Source: Hyphomicrobium sp.
GTDB taxonomy: Bacteria > Pseudomonadota > Alphaproteobacteria > Rhizobiales > Hyphomicrobiaceae
Direction: 5' to 3'
Length of the DNA: 42,983 bases
Assembly (NCBI GenBank): GCA_024230315.1
Contig: JAAERO010000003.1
Span: 1 to 42,983 of the forward strand
The translations under genes were made by a program, and so were the position numbers. The notes below the pieces were generated by a model, which ran no database searches, was not told the origin of the DNA, and saw only the letters and a program-made list of their open reading frames with translations. Position 1 is the stretch's first letter. Every line of letters begins with the position of its first letter. Below, piece after piece: positions 7,860-17,500 of this stretch.

Positions 7860-8411
7860 ATGATCGCAGCGATCCCCGCATTCGTCGCAGCGGCGGCCGA
7901 AGCAACGCACGAGGGAAAGTCGGGAGGGCTTCCTCAGCTCAACCCGGCCGACTTCTCGCCGCAGCTCGTTTGGCTCGCGCTGACGTTCGTGGTTCTCTAT
8001 TTTATCCTCGCGCGTGTAGCGCTTCCCCGCATCGGAGAGGTGATCGAGGAACGCAAAGACCGCGTGCAGCGCGACCTGCAAGCGGCTGAGCGATTCAAGC
8101 AGGAAACCGATGAAGCGCTCGCCGCATATGAGAAGGCGCTAAGCGAAGCGCGCCAAAAGGCGTCCGGCATGGCCAAGGAAATGCGCGACAAACTCGCCGA
8201 CGAAACGGATAAAGAGCGCGCGAACGTCGAGGGCCAGCTCGCCTCCAAACTCGGAGAGGCCGAAGCTCGCATCGCCGTGACCAAATCCAAGGCGCTGGCC
8301 AGCGTCAACGAGATTGCAGCTGAGACAGCAAGCGCCGTCGTGGGCAAACTCTTGGGCGAGGACGTCAGCCCCGCCGAAGTGAAGAAATTCCTGCAACCCG
8401 CTGCCGAGTGA
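7860..8411 (+). CDS. atpF': ATP synthase F0 subunit b'
   Basis: This is the first of two b-type peripheral stalk subunits (183 residues). An N-terminal stretch of about 40 residues precedes one membrane helix ('QLVWLALTFVVLYFILARV'). A long charged coiled coil follows, rich in Ala, Glu and Lys. The extended N-terminus before the helix and the first position in the pair identify it as b' rather than b. AGGAGGAG stands six to seven bases before the ATG. The subunit pairs with the next gene product to form the b'b stator typical of photosynthetic and many other alphaproteobacteria. Confidence 0.93.
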   Translation: MIAAIPAFVAAAAEATHEGKSGGLPQLNPADFSPQLVWLALTFVVLYFILARVALPRIGEVIEERKDRVQRDLQAAERFKQETDEALAAYEKALSEARQKASGMAKEMRDKLADETDKERANVEGQLASKLGEAEARIAVTKSKALASVNEIAAETASAVVGKLLGEDVSPAEVKKFLQPAAE

Positions 8412-8418
8412 GGGTCGA

Positions 8419-8910
8419 ATGTTACATCCTGCCGATCCCGTCTTTTGGGTAATGATCGCCTTTATCGGTTTCGTTGCGCTGCTGATCTACTACGGCATTC
8501 CGGGGGCGGTCGGAAAGGCGCTCGACGACCGCGCCACGGCCATTCGTGCCGACCTCGACGAAGCGCGACGCTTGCGTGACGAGGCGCACGCACTGCTCGC
8601 AGACTATCAAAGAAGGAGCCGTGAGGCCGAGGATGAGACAAAGACCATCCTCGAGCAGGCCAAGCGTGAGGGGGAAGCGCTTGCCGCGGAAACACGCAAG
8701 AATTTGCAAGAGTCCGTAGAGCGTCGCACCAAGCTGGCCGAAGAGAAGATCGAACGGGCCGAGGCCCAGGCGCTGAGCGACGTGCGCACGGCGTCTGTTG
8801 AGAGCGCTACCGCTGTGGCGGAGAAGATCTTGAAAAGTCGCGTCGCCGGCGCCACGGCCAATACGCTGATCGAGAACGGCATTCGCGATCTCGACGGCAA
8901 GCTCAATTAA
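8419..8910 (+). CDS. atpF: ATP synthase F0 subunit b
   Basis: The second stator subunit (163 residues). The N-terminal membrane helix is 'FWVMIAFIGFVALLIYYGI', followed by a long coiled coil with 'LDEARRLRDEAHALLADYQ'. It starts seven bases after the b' stop, so the two are co-translated. It is the last F0 gene here; the F1 genes are not in the window, as in many alphaproteobacteria where F0 and F1 operons are separate. Confidence 0.95.
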   Translation: MLHPADPVFWVMIAFIGFVALLIYYGIPGAVGKALDDRATAIRADLDEARRLRDEAHALLADYQRRSREAEDETKTILEQAKREGEALAAETRKNLQESVERRTKLAEEKIERAEAQALSDVRTASVESATAVAEKILKSRVAGATANTLIENGIRDLDGKLN

Positions 8911-8937
8911 GAGGTGCCTGTTTGGGCCCGGTTTGGG

Positions 8938-9597
8938 TTAGCCGGCGCCAGGCGCCTTCTGCCGAAATCCGACAAACAGCACAAACTCTCCCGGCCGCGT
9001 ACCTTCGGGAATGTTGAATGTCAACGAGCGCACGGCTGAGAAGTATCCAATCGGTTTGTCGTCGGCGATTGCGACATCGACTTTCATTGAATCGGTGATG
9101 ATCTTCTCGCGCTTGGAATCAGTCACGATGATGTTGACCGGCAGGCTCACGCGTCCTGGTTTGCCGCGCGGGCCCAATAGCACCCGGCCAGAGAAACCGT
9201 AGCGCACCGTAACGCGGCCCGGCTCGATCTGACATTCGCGTGCCGTCTTCGTGATCTCGCCACGATGCATGATGGCAAGGCCGTCGCCGGCGCGGCCAGG
9301 CTCATAGATTGTCAAGTGGCTATCACGCGGGGATACTTTCAGGCGCGGACAGCCATGGGCGATCTCGCCCACAATTCCGCCGCCGATGCCCCCTTGATCG
9401 GCCTTGGCCGCTGAGAGAAGCTGCTCCTCATTGACGCCAGGGGCTGGCTCACTCTCCGATGAAGAGCCGCCAAACACGCTGCTGCCAAAACCGGACGTAA
9501 GGGAGGAGGCTCCGCAGCCGGCAACGAGAATAGCCAAGAGCCCGCAGGAGCAAACCTGCACAGCGGTAAGCGCAGCGCTCGTCACGGATTGCGTCAT
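8938..9597 (-). CDS. Putative lipoprotein of unknown function
   Basis: I do not recognise a named family. The ATG at 9595-9597 gives about 219 residues beginning with a hydrophobic signal that ends in the lipobox 'ILVAGC', so the protein is probably a membrane-anchored lipoprotein. A Ser/Gly-rich linker follows, then a mixed alpha/beta domain with two cysteines, 'HGCPRLKVS' and 'ARECQIEPG'. The second half is strand-rich ('VTVRYGFSGRVLLGP', 'SLPVNIIVTDSKREK'). The open frame continues upstream to 9693, but that part lacks signal character. It is convergent with atpF (27-base gap) and divergent from ispH. Confidence 0.72.
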   Translation of the reverse strand: MTQSVTSAALTAVQVCSCGLLAILVAGCGASSLTSGFGSSVFGGSSSESEPAPGVNEEQLLSAAKADQGGIGGGIVGEIAHGCPRLKVSPRDSHLTIYEPGRAGDGLAIMHRGEITKTARECQIEPGRVTVRYGFSGRVLLGPRGKPGRVSLPVNIIVTDSKREKIITDSMKVDVAIADDKPIGYFSAVRSLTFNIPEGTRPGEFVLFVGFRQKAPGAG

Positions 9598-9764
9598 AGC
9601 GCCCCGGTCTAGCCCTTCTCCGGCCTCTTGCGTGCCCGGCCTGCCCAAACTTCTAGGCCGACAGCGGAGGCTTCCTGTATTGTCCCGACTCAAAACTTAC
9701 CACCTCAAGCCTACGTCAGCAAAACACGTTGCGGCGGCTGGCCGCTGGAGAGACGAGAAAGAGA

Positions 9765-10754
9765 ATGCCCGATTCGCCCCCTTCTAGTGCACACGTTCAA
9801 CGACCGCGCCTCACCCTTTATTTGGCGGCCCCCCGCGGGTTCTGCGCTGGCGTCGACCGGGCCATTCAAATTGTCGAGCTGGCCCTGGCCAGGTTCGGTG
9901 CGCCCGCCTACGTGCGTCACGAGATCGTCCACAACCGCTACGTCGTGGATTCTTTGAAGGCCAAAGGCGCCGTTTTTGTGAAGGAATTGGATGAGATCCC
10001 AGACACGACGAAACCCGTGATCTTTTCGGCACACGGGGTCGCCAAGGCCATACCGGCGGCCGCCAAGGCCCGCAATTTGTTCATTCTGGACGCAACGTGC
10101 CCCCTGGTCTTCAAGGTCCACATGGAGGCAGCGCGACACTTTGAGCAGGGGCTCCAGATCCTACTTATCGGCCATGCCGGGCACCCAGAGGTGGCCGGAA
10201 CCATGGGCCAGCTCCCGGATGGCGCAGTTCACCTGATCCAGACCGTCGAGGAAGCACACGTTTTTGTCCCGAAAGACCCGGCAAAGCTTGCCTACGTCAC
10301 ACAGACGACGCTGTCAGTCGACGACACGGCCGACATCGTGGCTCTCTTGAAAAGCCGCTTTCCACAGATCGTCGGCCCGCAAAAGGAAGACATCTGCTAC
10401 GCCACGGCCAACCGGCAGGCGGCGGTCAAAGCCATGGCCCAACGTGTTGGCTGCCTGCTGGTCGTCGGCAGCCCACAAAGCTCCAACTCGTTGCGATTGG
10501 TGGAGGTGGCACAGCGTGCTGGCTGCGCCAAAGCCCAGTTGATTGAGCGTGCCCGGGAAATCCCGTGGGCCGATCTCGAAGGCTTACAGACCGTCGGCAT
10601 CACAGCAGGTGCGTCCGCGCCTGAAGAGCTCGTCGAGGAAGTGATCGAAGAATTCCGCAAACGCTTTGACCTGACGGTTGAGACCGTAACGACGGCGAAC
10701 GAGAATATAGCCTTCAACGTGCCGCGTGAGCTTCGCGCTGCGTCGAGCGCCTAA
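9765..10754 (+). CDS. ispH: 4-hydroxy-3-methylbut-2-enyl diphosphate reductase
   Basis: IspH is the last enzyme of the non-mevalonate isoprenoid pathway; it reduces HMBPP to IPP and DMAPP in the cytoplasm with an iron-sulfur cluster. With the ATG at 9765 the protein has 329 residues. The three cluster cysteines are Cys27 ('[10 protein letters not shown]'), Cys112 ('DATCPLV') and Cys211 ('ICYATANRQ'). Substrate-binding histidines are visible in 'EIVHN' and '[10 protein letters not shown]', and 'SPQSSNS' forms the phosphate pocket. The ATG is preceded by GAGAAAGAGA; a TTG at 9729 in frame is less likely. The gene leads a plus-strand run with thrB and rnhA. Confidence 0.97.
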   Translation: MPDSPPSSAHVQRPRLTLYLAAPRGFCAGVDRAIQIVELALARFGAPAYVRHEIVHNRYVVDSLKAKGAVFVKELDEIPDTTKPVIFSAHGVAKAIPAAAKARNLFILDATCPLVFKVHMEAARHFEQGLQILLIGHAGHPEVAGTMGQLPDGAVHLIQTVEEAHVFVPKDPAKLAYVTQTTLSVDDTADIVALLKSRFPQIVGPQKEDICYATANRQAAVKAMAQRVGCLLVVGSPQSSNSLRLVEVAQRAGCAKAQLIERAREIPWADLEGLQTVGITAGASAPEELVEEVIEEFRKRFDLTVETVTTANENIAFNVPRELRAASSA

Positions 10755-10787
10755 CACCACCGGACCCTAGCGAGACCTATAATCCCT

Positions 10788-11762
10788 ATGGCCGTCTACA
10801 CCGAAGTCAGCGACGTGGAACTTTCGACCTTTATGGCCAGCTATGACTTGGGCGAACTGTTGTCGTTCAAGGGTATCGCGGAGGGTGTCGAGAACACCAA
10901 CTACATCGTCCATGCGACCCGCGGCCCTTTCATCCTGACGCTATATGAAAAACGCGTTGCTCACGACGACCTGCCGTTTTTTCTCGGCCTCATGGAACAC
11001 CTGGCAAGCCGCGGTGTGTCGTGCCCCATCCCGATACGCGATCTGGAAGGCCGCAACTTGCGCGAGCTCGCCGGGCGCGCCGCCGCTATTGTCACGTTCC
11101 TAGAGGGATTTTGGATCCGCCGGCCGACGCCAATGCATTGCACCGCTGTGGGGCGCGCCTTAGCCGAGATGCATCTGGGCGGGGAAGGCTTTGCGTTGAA
11201 ACGCGCGAACACCCTAGGGCCTGCTGGCTGGCGCCCGCTTTACAAACACTTTGCCAACCGGACCGAGGAAATCTCTGCCGGACTTGAGCAACTTATCGAA
11301 AGCGAGCTTGATGTGCTCGATGCCGGATGGCCAACGGGCCTCGTAGAAGGCGTCATTCATGCCGACCTCTTCCCCGACAACGTCTTCTTCCTGGGAAACC
11401 AGCTGTCAGGGCTCATCGACTTTTACTTCGCCTGCACCGACGCGCTCGCCTACGATATCGCAGTGTGCCTCAACGCCTGGTGCTTCGAGCAGGACGCGTC
11501 CTTCAACATCACCAAGGGACGCGCATTCCTGCGGGGCTATGAAGATGTCCGCCCGCTGACCAATGCGGAGCGCGAGGCGATGCCAATGCTGGCGCGCGGT
11601 GCGGCCATGCGCTTCTTACTGACGCGAGCATACGATTGGCTCAATACGCCGCCCAGCACATTGGTCAGCCCGAAGAATCCCGCCGAGTACGTGCGCCAGC
11701 TGCGCTTCCACCAGGGTGTTCGATCGATCGCGGACTACGGGGTCGGGGAGCGCGCGAAATGA
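10788..11762 (+). CDS. thrB: Homoserine kinase, APH-fold type
   Basis: This enzyme phosphorylates homoserine for threonine synthesis. It is the aminoglycoside-phosphotransferase-like ThrB found in many proteobacteria, not the GHMP-type enzyme. At 324 residues it has full length. Kinase motifs are clear: the N-lobe '[13 protein letters not shown]', the catalytic loop HADLFPDNV (His191, Asp193, Asn198) and the metal-binding Asp211 in '[11 protein letters not shown]'. Its stop overlaps the start of rnhA in ATGA. Threonine synthase, the next enzyme, is encoded about 10 kb away on the other strand. Confidence 0.95.
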   Translation: MAVYTEVSDVELSTFMASYDLGELLSFKGIAEGVENTNYIVHATRGPFILTLYEKRVAHDDLPFFLGLMEHLASRGVSCPIPIRDLEGRNLRELAGRAAAIVTFLEGFWIRRPTPMHCTAVGRALAEMHLGGEGFALKRANTLGPAGWRPLYKHFANRTEEISAGLEQLIESELDVLDAGWPTGLVEGVIHADLFPDNVFFLGNQLSGLIDFYFACTDALAYDIAVCLNAWCFEQDASFNITKGRAFLRGYEDVRPLTNAEREAMPMLARGAAMRFLLTRAYDWLNTPPSTLVSPKNPAEYVRQLRFHQGVRSIADYGVGERAK

Positions 11763-12235
11763 CGGCCAAGACGCCGGTGGTGATCTACACGGACGGCGCA
11801 TGCTCGGGCAATCCGGGACCCGGCGGATGGGGAGCTATCCTGATCTACGCAGGCCATCGCAAGGAAATTTCGGAGGGCGAAGCCGAGACAACCAACAATC
11901 GCATGGAACTGATGGCCGCTATCAGAGCACTTGAAGCCCTAAAAAGGCCGAGCCGCGTCGAGCTTCACACCGACAGCTCCTATCTGAAAGACGGAATTAC
12001 GAGCTGGATCAACCGCTGGAAAGCCAACGGCTGGCGCACGGCCAACAAGAAGCCCGTTAAGAACGTTGAACTTTGGCAGCGACTCGATGAGGCTCAAGAG
12101 CGCCACCAAATCGATTGGCGTTGGGTGCGTGGGCACACCGGCGACAAAGAGAACGAGCGGGCCGACGAGCTGGCGCGCGAGGCCGTGGCGCCATATCTGA
12201 AAGGAAATCGTGCGGCAGGTACCGATGACACCTGA
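11759..12235 (+). CDS. rnhA: Ribonuclease HI
   Basis: RNase HI cuts the RNA strand of RNA-DNA hybrids such as primers and R-loops. The ATG at 11759 overlaps the thrB stop, pointing to coupled translation. The protein has 158 residues. All four catalytic acids are present: Asp12 in '[15 protein letters not shown]', Glu50 in 'NNRMELMA', Asp72 in '[11 protein letters not shown]' and Asp136 in 'NERADELA'. The flexible-loop histidine (His126) is in '[10 protein letters not shown]'. Order and length are standard. Confidence 0.97.
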   Translation: MTAKTPVVIYTDGACSGNPGPGGWGAILIYAGHRKEISEGEAETTNNRMELMAAIRALEALKRPSRVELHTDSSYLKDGITSWINRWKANGWRTANKKPVKNVELWQRLDEAQERHQIDWRWVRGHTGDKENERADELAREAVAPYLKGNRAAGTDDT

Positions 12236-12244
12236 TCACCGGCT

Positions 12245-12742
12245 TCAGAAAGAATGATCGATCGCCGAGCACAGTGTGGCCCCGCTCGACTTATCGTGCT
12301 CTGGCGGTTTGTCCTCAACGTTCAAGATCTTGACCACGCCGTCATCGACAAGCATCGCATAGCGCTTCGACCGCAGGCCGAGACCAAAGCCTGACAGATC
12401 AATTTCCAGACCCAGCTTCTTGGCGAACTCGGCATTGCCGTCTGCCAGCATGAGGATCTTGCCCTCAGCGCCCGTGTCCTTTGCGAATTGAGTCATCACA
12501 AAGACGTCGTTGACGGCGGTGCAGGCGATTGTATCGACCCCCTTGCTCTTGAGTTCGTCAACGCGCGTAACAAATCCTGGCATGTGCTGCTGCTGACACG
12601 TCGGCGTAAAAGCGCCCGGCACGGCAAAAAGCGCGACCTTCTTGCCGCCGAACACCTCCGCTGTCATCTTCGGCGATGGGCCGTCGGCGGTCATTACCAA
12701 GAAACTCACATCGGGTAATTTATAGCCGACCTTAATCGTCAT
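12245..12742 (-). CDS. Peroxiredoxin, Prx5 family
   Basis: This 165-residue thiol peroxidase of the Prx5 (redoxin) group reduces hydrogen peroxide and organic peroxides in the cytoplasm, usually using glutathione/glutaredoxin or thioredoxin. The peroxidatic cysteine is Cys49 in 'VPGAFTPTCQQQHMPGF', with the conserved Pro, Thr and downstream Arg ('GLRSKRYAMLVDDG'). Other cysteines occur in 'DTIACTAVND' and near the C-terminus ('ATLCSAID'); whether any acts as resolving residue is unclear. The gene is convergent with rnhA, only nine bases apart. AGAGAAGGG lies upstream of the ATG. Confidence 0.93.
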   Translation of the reverse strand: MTIKVGYKLPDVSFLVMTADGPSPKMTAEVFGGKKVALFAVPGAFTPTCQQQHMPGFVTRVDELKSKGVDTIACTAVNDVFVMTQFAKDTGAEGKILMLADGNAEFAKKLGLEIDLSGFGLGLRSKRYAMLVDDGVVKILNVEDKPPEHDKSSGATLCSAIDHSF

Positions 12743-12834
12743 CTGATCATCCCTTCTCTTTGTAAAGCTGGGCTCCTGGCCGGACGATAATAGCCCTACA
12801 GAAATCCATCATATGCTGAAACGAGGGTTGCCGC

Positions 12835-13680
12835 TCAACGGATATCGAACGTGACTTCCGATTGCCCTTCATCAGAGACGAGTGTCACAATGAGTGAATG
12901 GCCGTTCAGGTCCTCGACATCCACGTCTGATGATAGATCGACCTCGAACGTCACGTTGCCGGCCCCGTCATCAGCGGTAATCTTTGGCAGAGGTACGTAG
13001 CTGCCCGACGGCGCCTCGATAAACGCGTCCGCGTGCACGCCACCGCCAGGGAACTTGGTCTCCAGCACGATATGCGGTCTTTCGCCAGTAAGGTTCAACA
13101 CCACACGCTTGAGACTAGGATCAGACGGCTTCTTTTCGCTCGCCGGGCGGGGAACCCGGCCCTGGGCGTCCGCGAGCTGCTGCGGTATCGGCGGCGCGTC
13201 AGAGGTGATGTCGAGCGTCAGCGCGGCCTCAGCGGGAATGCAGATTTCCTTGCAGACGCCATAATCGAGCGCGAGGCGCAAACCGATCGGTTTTGCCGGA
13301 TCCTTCGCCTCAAGACGCACCGGAAAGACCACCGTGTCCTTGTAGCCCACCGTATCGCCAATACGGTCGGTGAACCGCTCCGGCGCGGGATAGAGCACTT
13401 CTGCGGACGCGAGGTTTTCTGACTTTGACCAATCAAAGGATGGCGGAACACCACCGGCATCCCCGGGATTGCGCCAATAGGTCTTCCAACCCTTCGGCAT
13501 CTGTAATTCGACACCGGCTAGGCCTTTACCTGCGATGAGTCGCACACGCGAATTGTGCCCTTCGGCCCAGTCGGAGGACAGACCCGCGGCACCGCCGTCA
13601 ACCGACAGTGCGGGGAGCGCACTGACTGCAAAAACTGTCAGCGCAATAGAAAGAAAATTTTGCAGCTTCATTGAATACAT
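12835..13680 (-). CDS. DsbD alpha-domain-like periplasmic protein
   Basis: A 281-residue exported protein similar to the N-terminal (alpha) domain of the disulfide reductase DsbD. It has a signal peptide (residues 1 to about 26). An immunoglobulin-like domain follows with 'MPKGWKTYWRNPGDAG', the family's characteristic strand, and a cysteine pair in 'YGVCKEICIPAEA' (Cys143, Cys147). The membrane (beta) and thioredoxin (gamma) domains of full DsbD are absent, so it must obtain electrons from another protein if it is redox-active. The second half is an additional beta-rich region. The family is common in Hyphomicrobiales. Two DsbA proteins are encoded 10 kb upstream, but a link is inference. 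Confidence 0.82.
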   Translation of the reverse strand: MYSMKLQNFLSIALTVFAVSALPALSVDGGAAGLSSDWAEGHNSRVRLIAGKGLAGVELQMPKGWKTYWRNPGDAGGVPPSFDWSKSENLASAEVLYPAPERFTDRIGDTVGYKDTVVFPVRLEAKDPAKPIGLRLALDYGVCKEICIPAEAALTLDITSDAPPIPQQLADAQGRVPRPASEKKPSDPSLKRVVLNLTGERPHIVLETKFPGGGVHADAFIEAPSGSYVPLPKITADDGAGNVTFEVDLSSDVDVEDLNGHSLIVTLVSDEGQSEVTFDIR

Positions 13681-13862
13681 TTCTCGTATTTGTACTCGCC
13701 GCCAACCTTAACAAGCCTTCTAACGCCTCGTCATCCTGCCGCAAATCACGACTTCATGAAGGCCGCTCGCGCCCACATTTCAGCCTTTATGAATAACCAA
13801 TTCACCACGCCGCCGAAATTGAGCGCTTCACACTGCGGCCGGCAACGCGCTAGTCTTACCAG

Positions 13863-14477
13863 ATGAAGATCCCTCGAACACGTAGCCGTGCAACCGGCGA
13901 CGATTTCCTCGGCGGGCAGCTGCTGATCGCCATGCCCCTTATGTCGGACCGGCGCTTCGCGCGCTCGGTCGTGTACGTTTGTGCGCACTCCGGGGACGGC
14001 GCAATGGGCCTCATCATCAATCAGCGTGCGCCACACATCAGCTTCCCCGACTTGCTGGAGCGATTGGGCATCGTGCCGTCTGATACTGGGGACGGGCTTT
14101 CCAACAAGAAACTGTCCATGTCGATCCACGTCGGTGGGCCCGTGGAAACGGGACGCGGTTTCGTGCTGCATAGCTCCGACTATTTCGCAGACGATTCCAC
14201 CTTGCCCATCGAGGACGGAGTCTGTCTCACCGCGACAATCGATATCCTCAAAGCGATCGCGGCGGGCAAAGGGCCGAACAAGGCAATGTTGGCGCTCGGC
14301 TATGCAGGATGGTCACCGGGTCAGCTTGAGAGTGAAATCCAAGCCAATGGCTGGTTGAATTGTCCCGCTGACCTGGGTCTGATTTTCAACCCGGACGTTG
14401 AGTCGAAGTACACACGCGCCTTTGCCAAGATCGGGATCGATCCATCACATCTGGTGAGCGACGCAGGCCACGCCTAA
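13863..14477 (+). CDS. YqgE/AlgH family protein (DUF179)
   Basis: A 204-residue cytoplasmic protein of the YqgE/AlgH family, whose function is not firmly known. In Pseudomonas AlgH has been linked to alginate and to other global regulation. The family signature is clear: '[20 protein letters not shown]' followed by '[12 protein letters not shown]', then 'VHVGGPV'-like sequence ('[16 protein letters not shown]') and '[15 protein letters not shown]' toward the C-terminus. The gene ends 53 bases before the convergent GGDEF/EAL gene; a short TAAGC-AAG-GCTTA hairpin lies between them. Confidence 0.94.
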   Translation: MKIPRTRSRATGDDFLGGQLLIAMPLMSDRRFARSVVYVCAHSGDGAMGLIINQRAPHISFPDLLERLGIVPSDTGDGLSNKKLSMSIHVGGPVETGRGFVLHSSDYFADDSTLPIEDGVCLTATIDILKAIAAGKGPNKAMLALGYAGWSPGQLESEIQANGWLNCPADLGLIFNPDVESKYTRAFAKIGIDPSHLVSDAGHA

Positions 14478-14530
14478 GCAAGGCTTAATCGGATCTGCTT
14501 CCGGTCGCACGTTGCGACATTCGAAGCTGC

Positions 14531-17500
14531 TCACTTGGGCAGCATGCCCTTCGAACCTGTCGGCGCAGCGACGACGCTTTCCTCCTTCGGCTCCTCGTCC
14601 TTTTTGGAAGAACCATCGTGTTTTGGTGGCCAAGGAACGCCGGCGAGTTTCGCCAAACTCGCAGCCATTTGTGGCGAAAGGCCTGTGAAGTTGGGCGCAC
14701 TCGAATTGCTCGGTGACGGTGGTGTAGGCCGCGTCGGCTCGTTGGGCTGGGCCATCTGAGTAGGAGCCGCCACGGCAGACTTGCTAGCAGGCGCGGCTTC
14801 CGGCGGCTGGCGCAACGCAGCGGCCAACACATCTGGTTCGGGAATGGCGGCGTCCTCGGGCGCAAGCGGCGCACCAACACCCTTCGATTGAAGAGCAGGG
14901 ACTGTGGGAGGCATCGGCGGGGGCGGCGATCGGGGCGCGGATGCACCAGCCACTGGCGGGGCAGGGGGCAAGGACGGAGGTCCGCCCTTGTTGGCAGGAG
15001 GCCCGGCACTGCCGCTAGGGGCGGGCGCCGGCCCGTTTGACTTTGCCGCAGCTTGTGGCGGCGGCGGGACAGGCGGAATGGGTGGTGCCTTCCCCATTCC
15101 CTTGACGTTCCCAACTCCAGCGGGCGGCTTCGCCGTGCTTTGTTGCGGAAGAGGCGAAATGGGCGCGGCTAGCGGAATCGGGGGCACTGGAGTTGCAATC
15201 CTTTGTACGGGCGGCGACGAAGCCGGGCGAGAAAGCGGGCGCACCGTGCGATCCTGCGGAGCGTTTGGGCTTTTCCGTGTTGAGCCCGCTGCGGTCGGAG
15301 GAATGTACGGAATCGCCCTACTCGGAGGCGGAATACGGGGCACCGTGTCACCGGCTATGGGCGGCGGCCTAGCCTGTTTGCCATTGGGCCGTGGCGGAGG
15401 CAGCGCTGCCACTGGACCTTGCTTGGATGGCGCTTTCGCCACTTTCTTCGGTTTCTGCTTTGGCTTCGACTTCGGTTTTGCCCGGAAGAGGCCGCGCGGG
15501 CGCATTTTGTGCTCTGCAGTGCGCACCATCTTCAGAAGTTGCGTCACTTCGCGATCGGACATCGGCTCGCCGTAGTAGAAGCCTTGCGCATAATGGCAGC
15601 CGATTGAACGCAGGAAGCCCACGTCTTCCGAAGTCTCCACACCTTCGGCCACTACTTTCTTCTCAAGCTCATGCGCCAGCGCCACCATCGAACGCACAAT
15701 TGCATATCCGGCGCCGTTGCCGCTTCCACTCGACTGCACCAGCGCCCTATCGATCTTGATCGTGTCAAAGGGGAAGCGATGCAGATAGGCGAGCGAAGAA
15801 TAACCCGTACCGAAGTCGTCAAGCGCCAACTCTGCACCGGCCCCGCGTAAACACTCTAGAATCTCCGTGGCCTGCTCAGGGTTTTCCATGACAAGGCTCT
15901 CGGTGACTTCCAGCCGCAGTGAACCCTTCGGCACGATGTTGCGTCCGAGAATGTGGCGGATCTCCTGAATCAAATTCTGGCGGAAGATCTGACGGCTGGA
16001 GATGTTCACGCTCACGAAGAGTGGATGCTCGTCACGGGGCAACTCACGCTGCCATCGCGCCGCCTCGTGAGCCGCCTGCAGCAGCACGTACGAGCCAAGC
16101 CGCACAATGAGATCGGATTCCTCAGCCACCGGTATAAAGTCGGCAGGGTTCATGAGGCCCTTCTTGGGATGCTCCCAACGTACCAGTGCTTCGAAGCCTG
16201 CGAGCTCCTCGGTCGGCAGATAGATAATGGGCTGGTAGAGCACCTTGATTTGGTTTTTCTCGAGCGCCTTGCGCAAATCGCTTTCCAACGCAACTCGGTC
16301 ATCGCGATCGCCGCGCATTTCTGGCCGGAATATTTCGATGCGGTCTGCCCCACCACGCTTGGCGCGGTACATTGCGATCTCGGCCTCCTTGAAGAGGTCG
16401 AGATGGTTCGGCTCCTCGCCATCGTAGACGGCAAGCCCAACCGAACCCGTGAGCACAATCTCTTGGCCGGCAATCTTAATGGGGGCGCGAAGCGATCTGC
16501 GTACGCGCTCAGCCAGAGAAGCAAGCTCACCGGGGTTCTTCTGGGCAACAAGCAGGATGGCGAATTGGTCGCCGCCGACGCGAGCCAATGTGTCATGCGC
16601 ACCGAGATGGCGCTGCAAACGGCGCGCGACCGTCAACAGCAGACTGTCACCCACGACCAAGCCGAACGAAACGTTCACGCTTTTGAACTTGTCGATGTCT
16701 ATGAAGAAAAGGCTTGGCCGGACCTTGTCTTCGGATTCCGCCCGCATGACGGCGACCTTAAGACGGTCGAGCAGTAGCTCACGATTGGGTAGGCTTGTCA
16801 GGCTGTCATGCACCGCATCGTGCAGCAGCCGCTCATGGGCGCGTTTGGCGTCCGTCACGTCGCGCATGAGGCCTACACAGCGTAGCGACCGCTGGTCGGA
16901 ACTGGGGATGCTTGCCGCCTCTAGCTCGAACCAGCGGTAGCTGTTGTCTGCATGGCGCATTTTGAAGTCGGTGCGGATTCGCGCGCCCGCGCGCTCCCGA
17001 ATGGACCACAGGATTAACCGGAATCGTTCTCGATCGGTCGGGTGCAAGTGCTTGATGAATTGGTCGACATTTGTGCTCAGCTCGCCCGCGCGCAGGCCCA
17101 GGAAGGACTCGATCGAAGAACTCACCTTGATCTCGTCACGCCGAACGTTCCACTCCCAAACGGCCGATCCCGCGCCTTCAAGGGCGAGCGCACGAATCTG
17201 CAGCTCTCCGGGCGCGGCCCCATAAAGCGGCTCCAGAGAGCGAAAGGCGAATTGGGTTACTGTGAATCCGATCAGAACGAGGATGAGAACGAAACCCGCA
17301 ACGAGCGAAGAGACGACAACGTCGCCGGACAGGCGCCCCGTTAGCACCATTGCGGTACCAAAGATCCAAATCAGAAACAGGATCCATGTTGGAATCAGAG
17401 ACAACGCGCGATCCTGTCCGCGCAATGCGAGAAAAAGCGTGAATGCGGCGCCGACGACGCCAATCGCCAGGAACGACATGCGTGCAAACGTCGAAGCGAG

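Noticed and set aside
14904-15575. Long plus-strand open frame rich in Gly
   Set aside because: It is the antisense of the proline codons in the GGDEF/EAL tail; Gly runs are the expected shadow of Pro runs.
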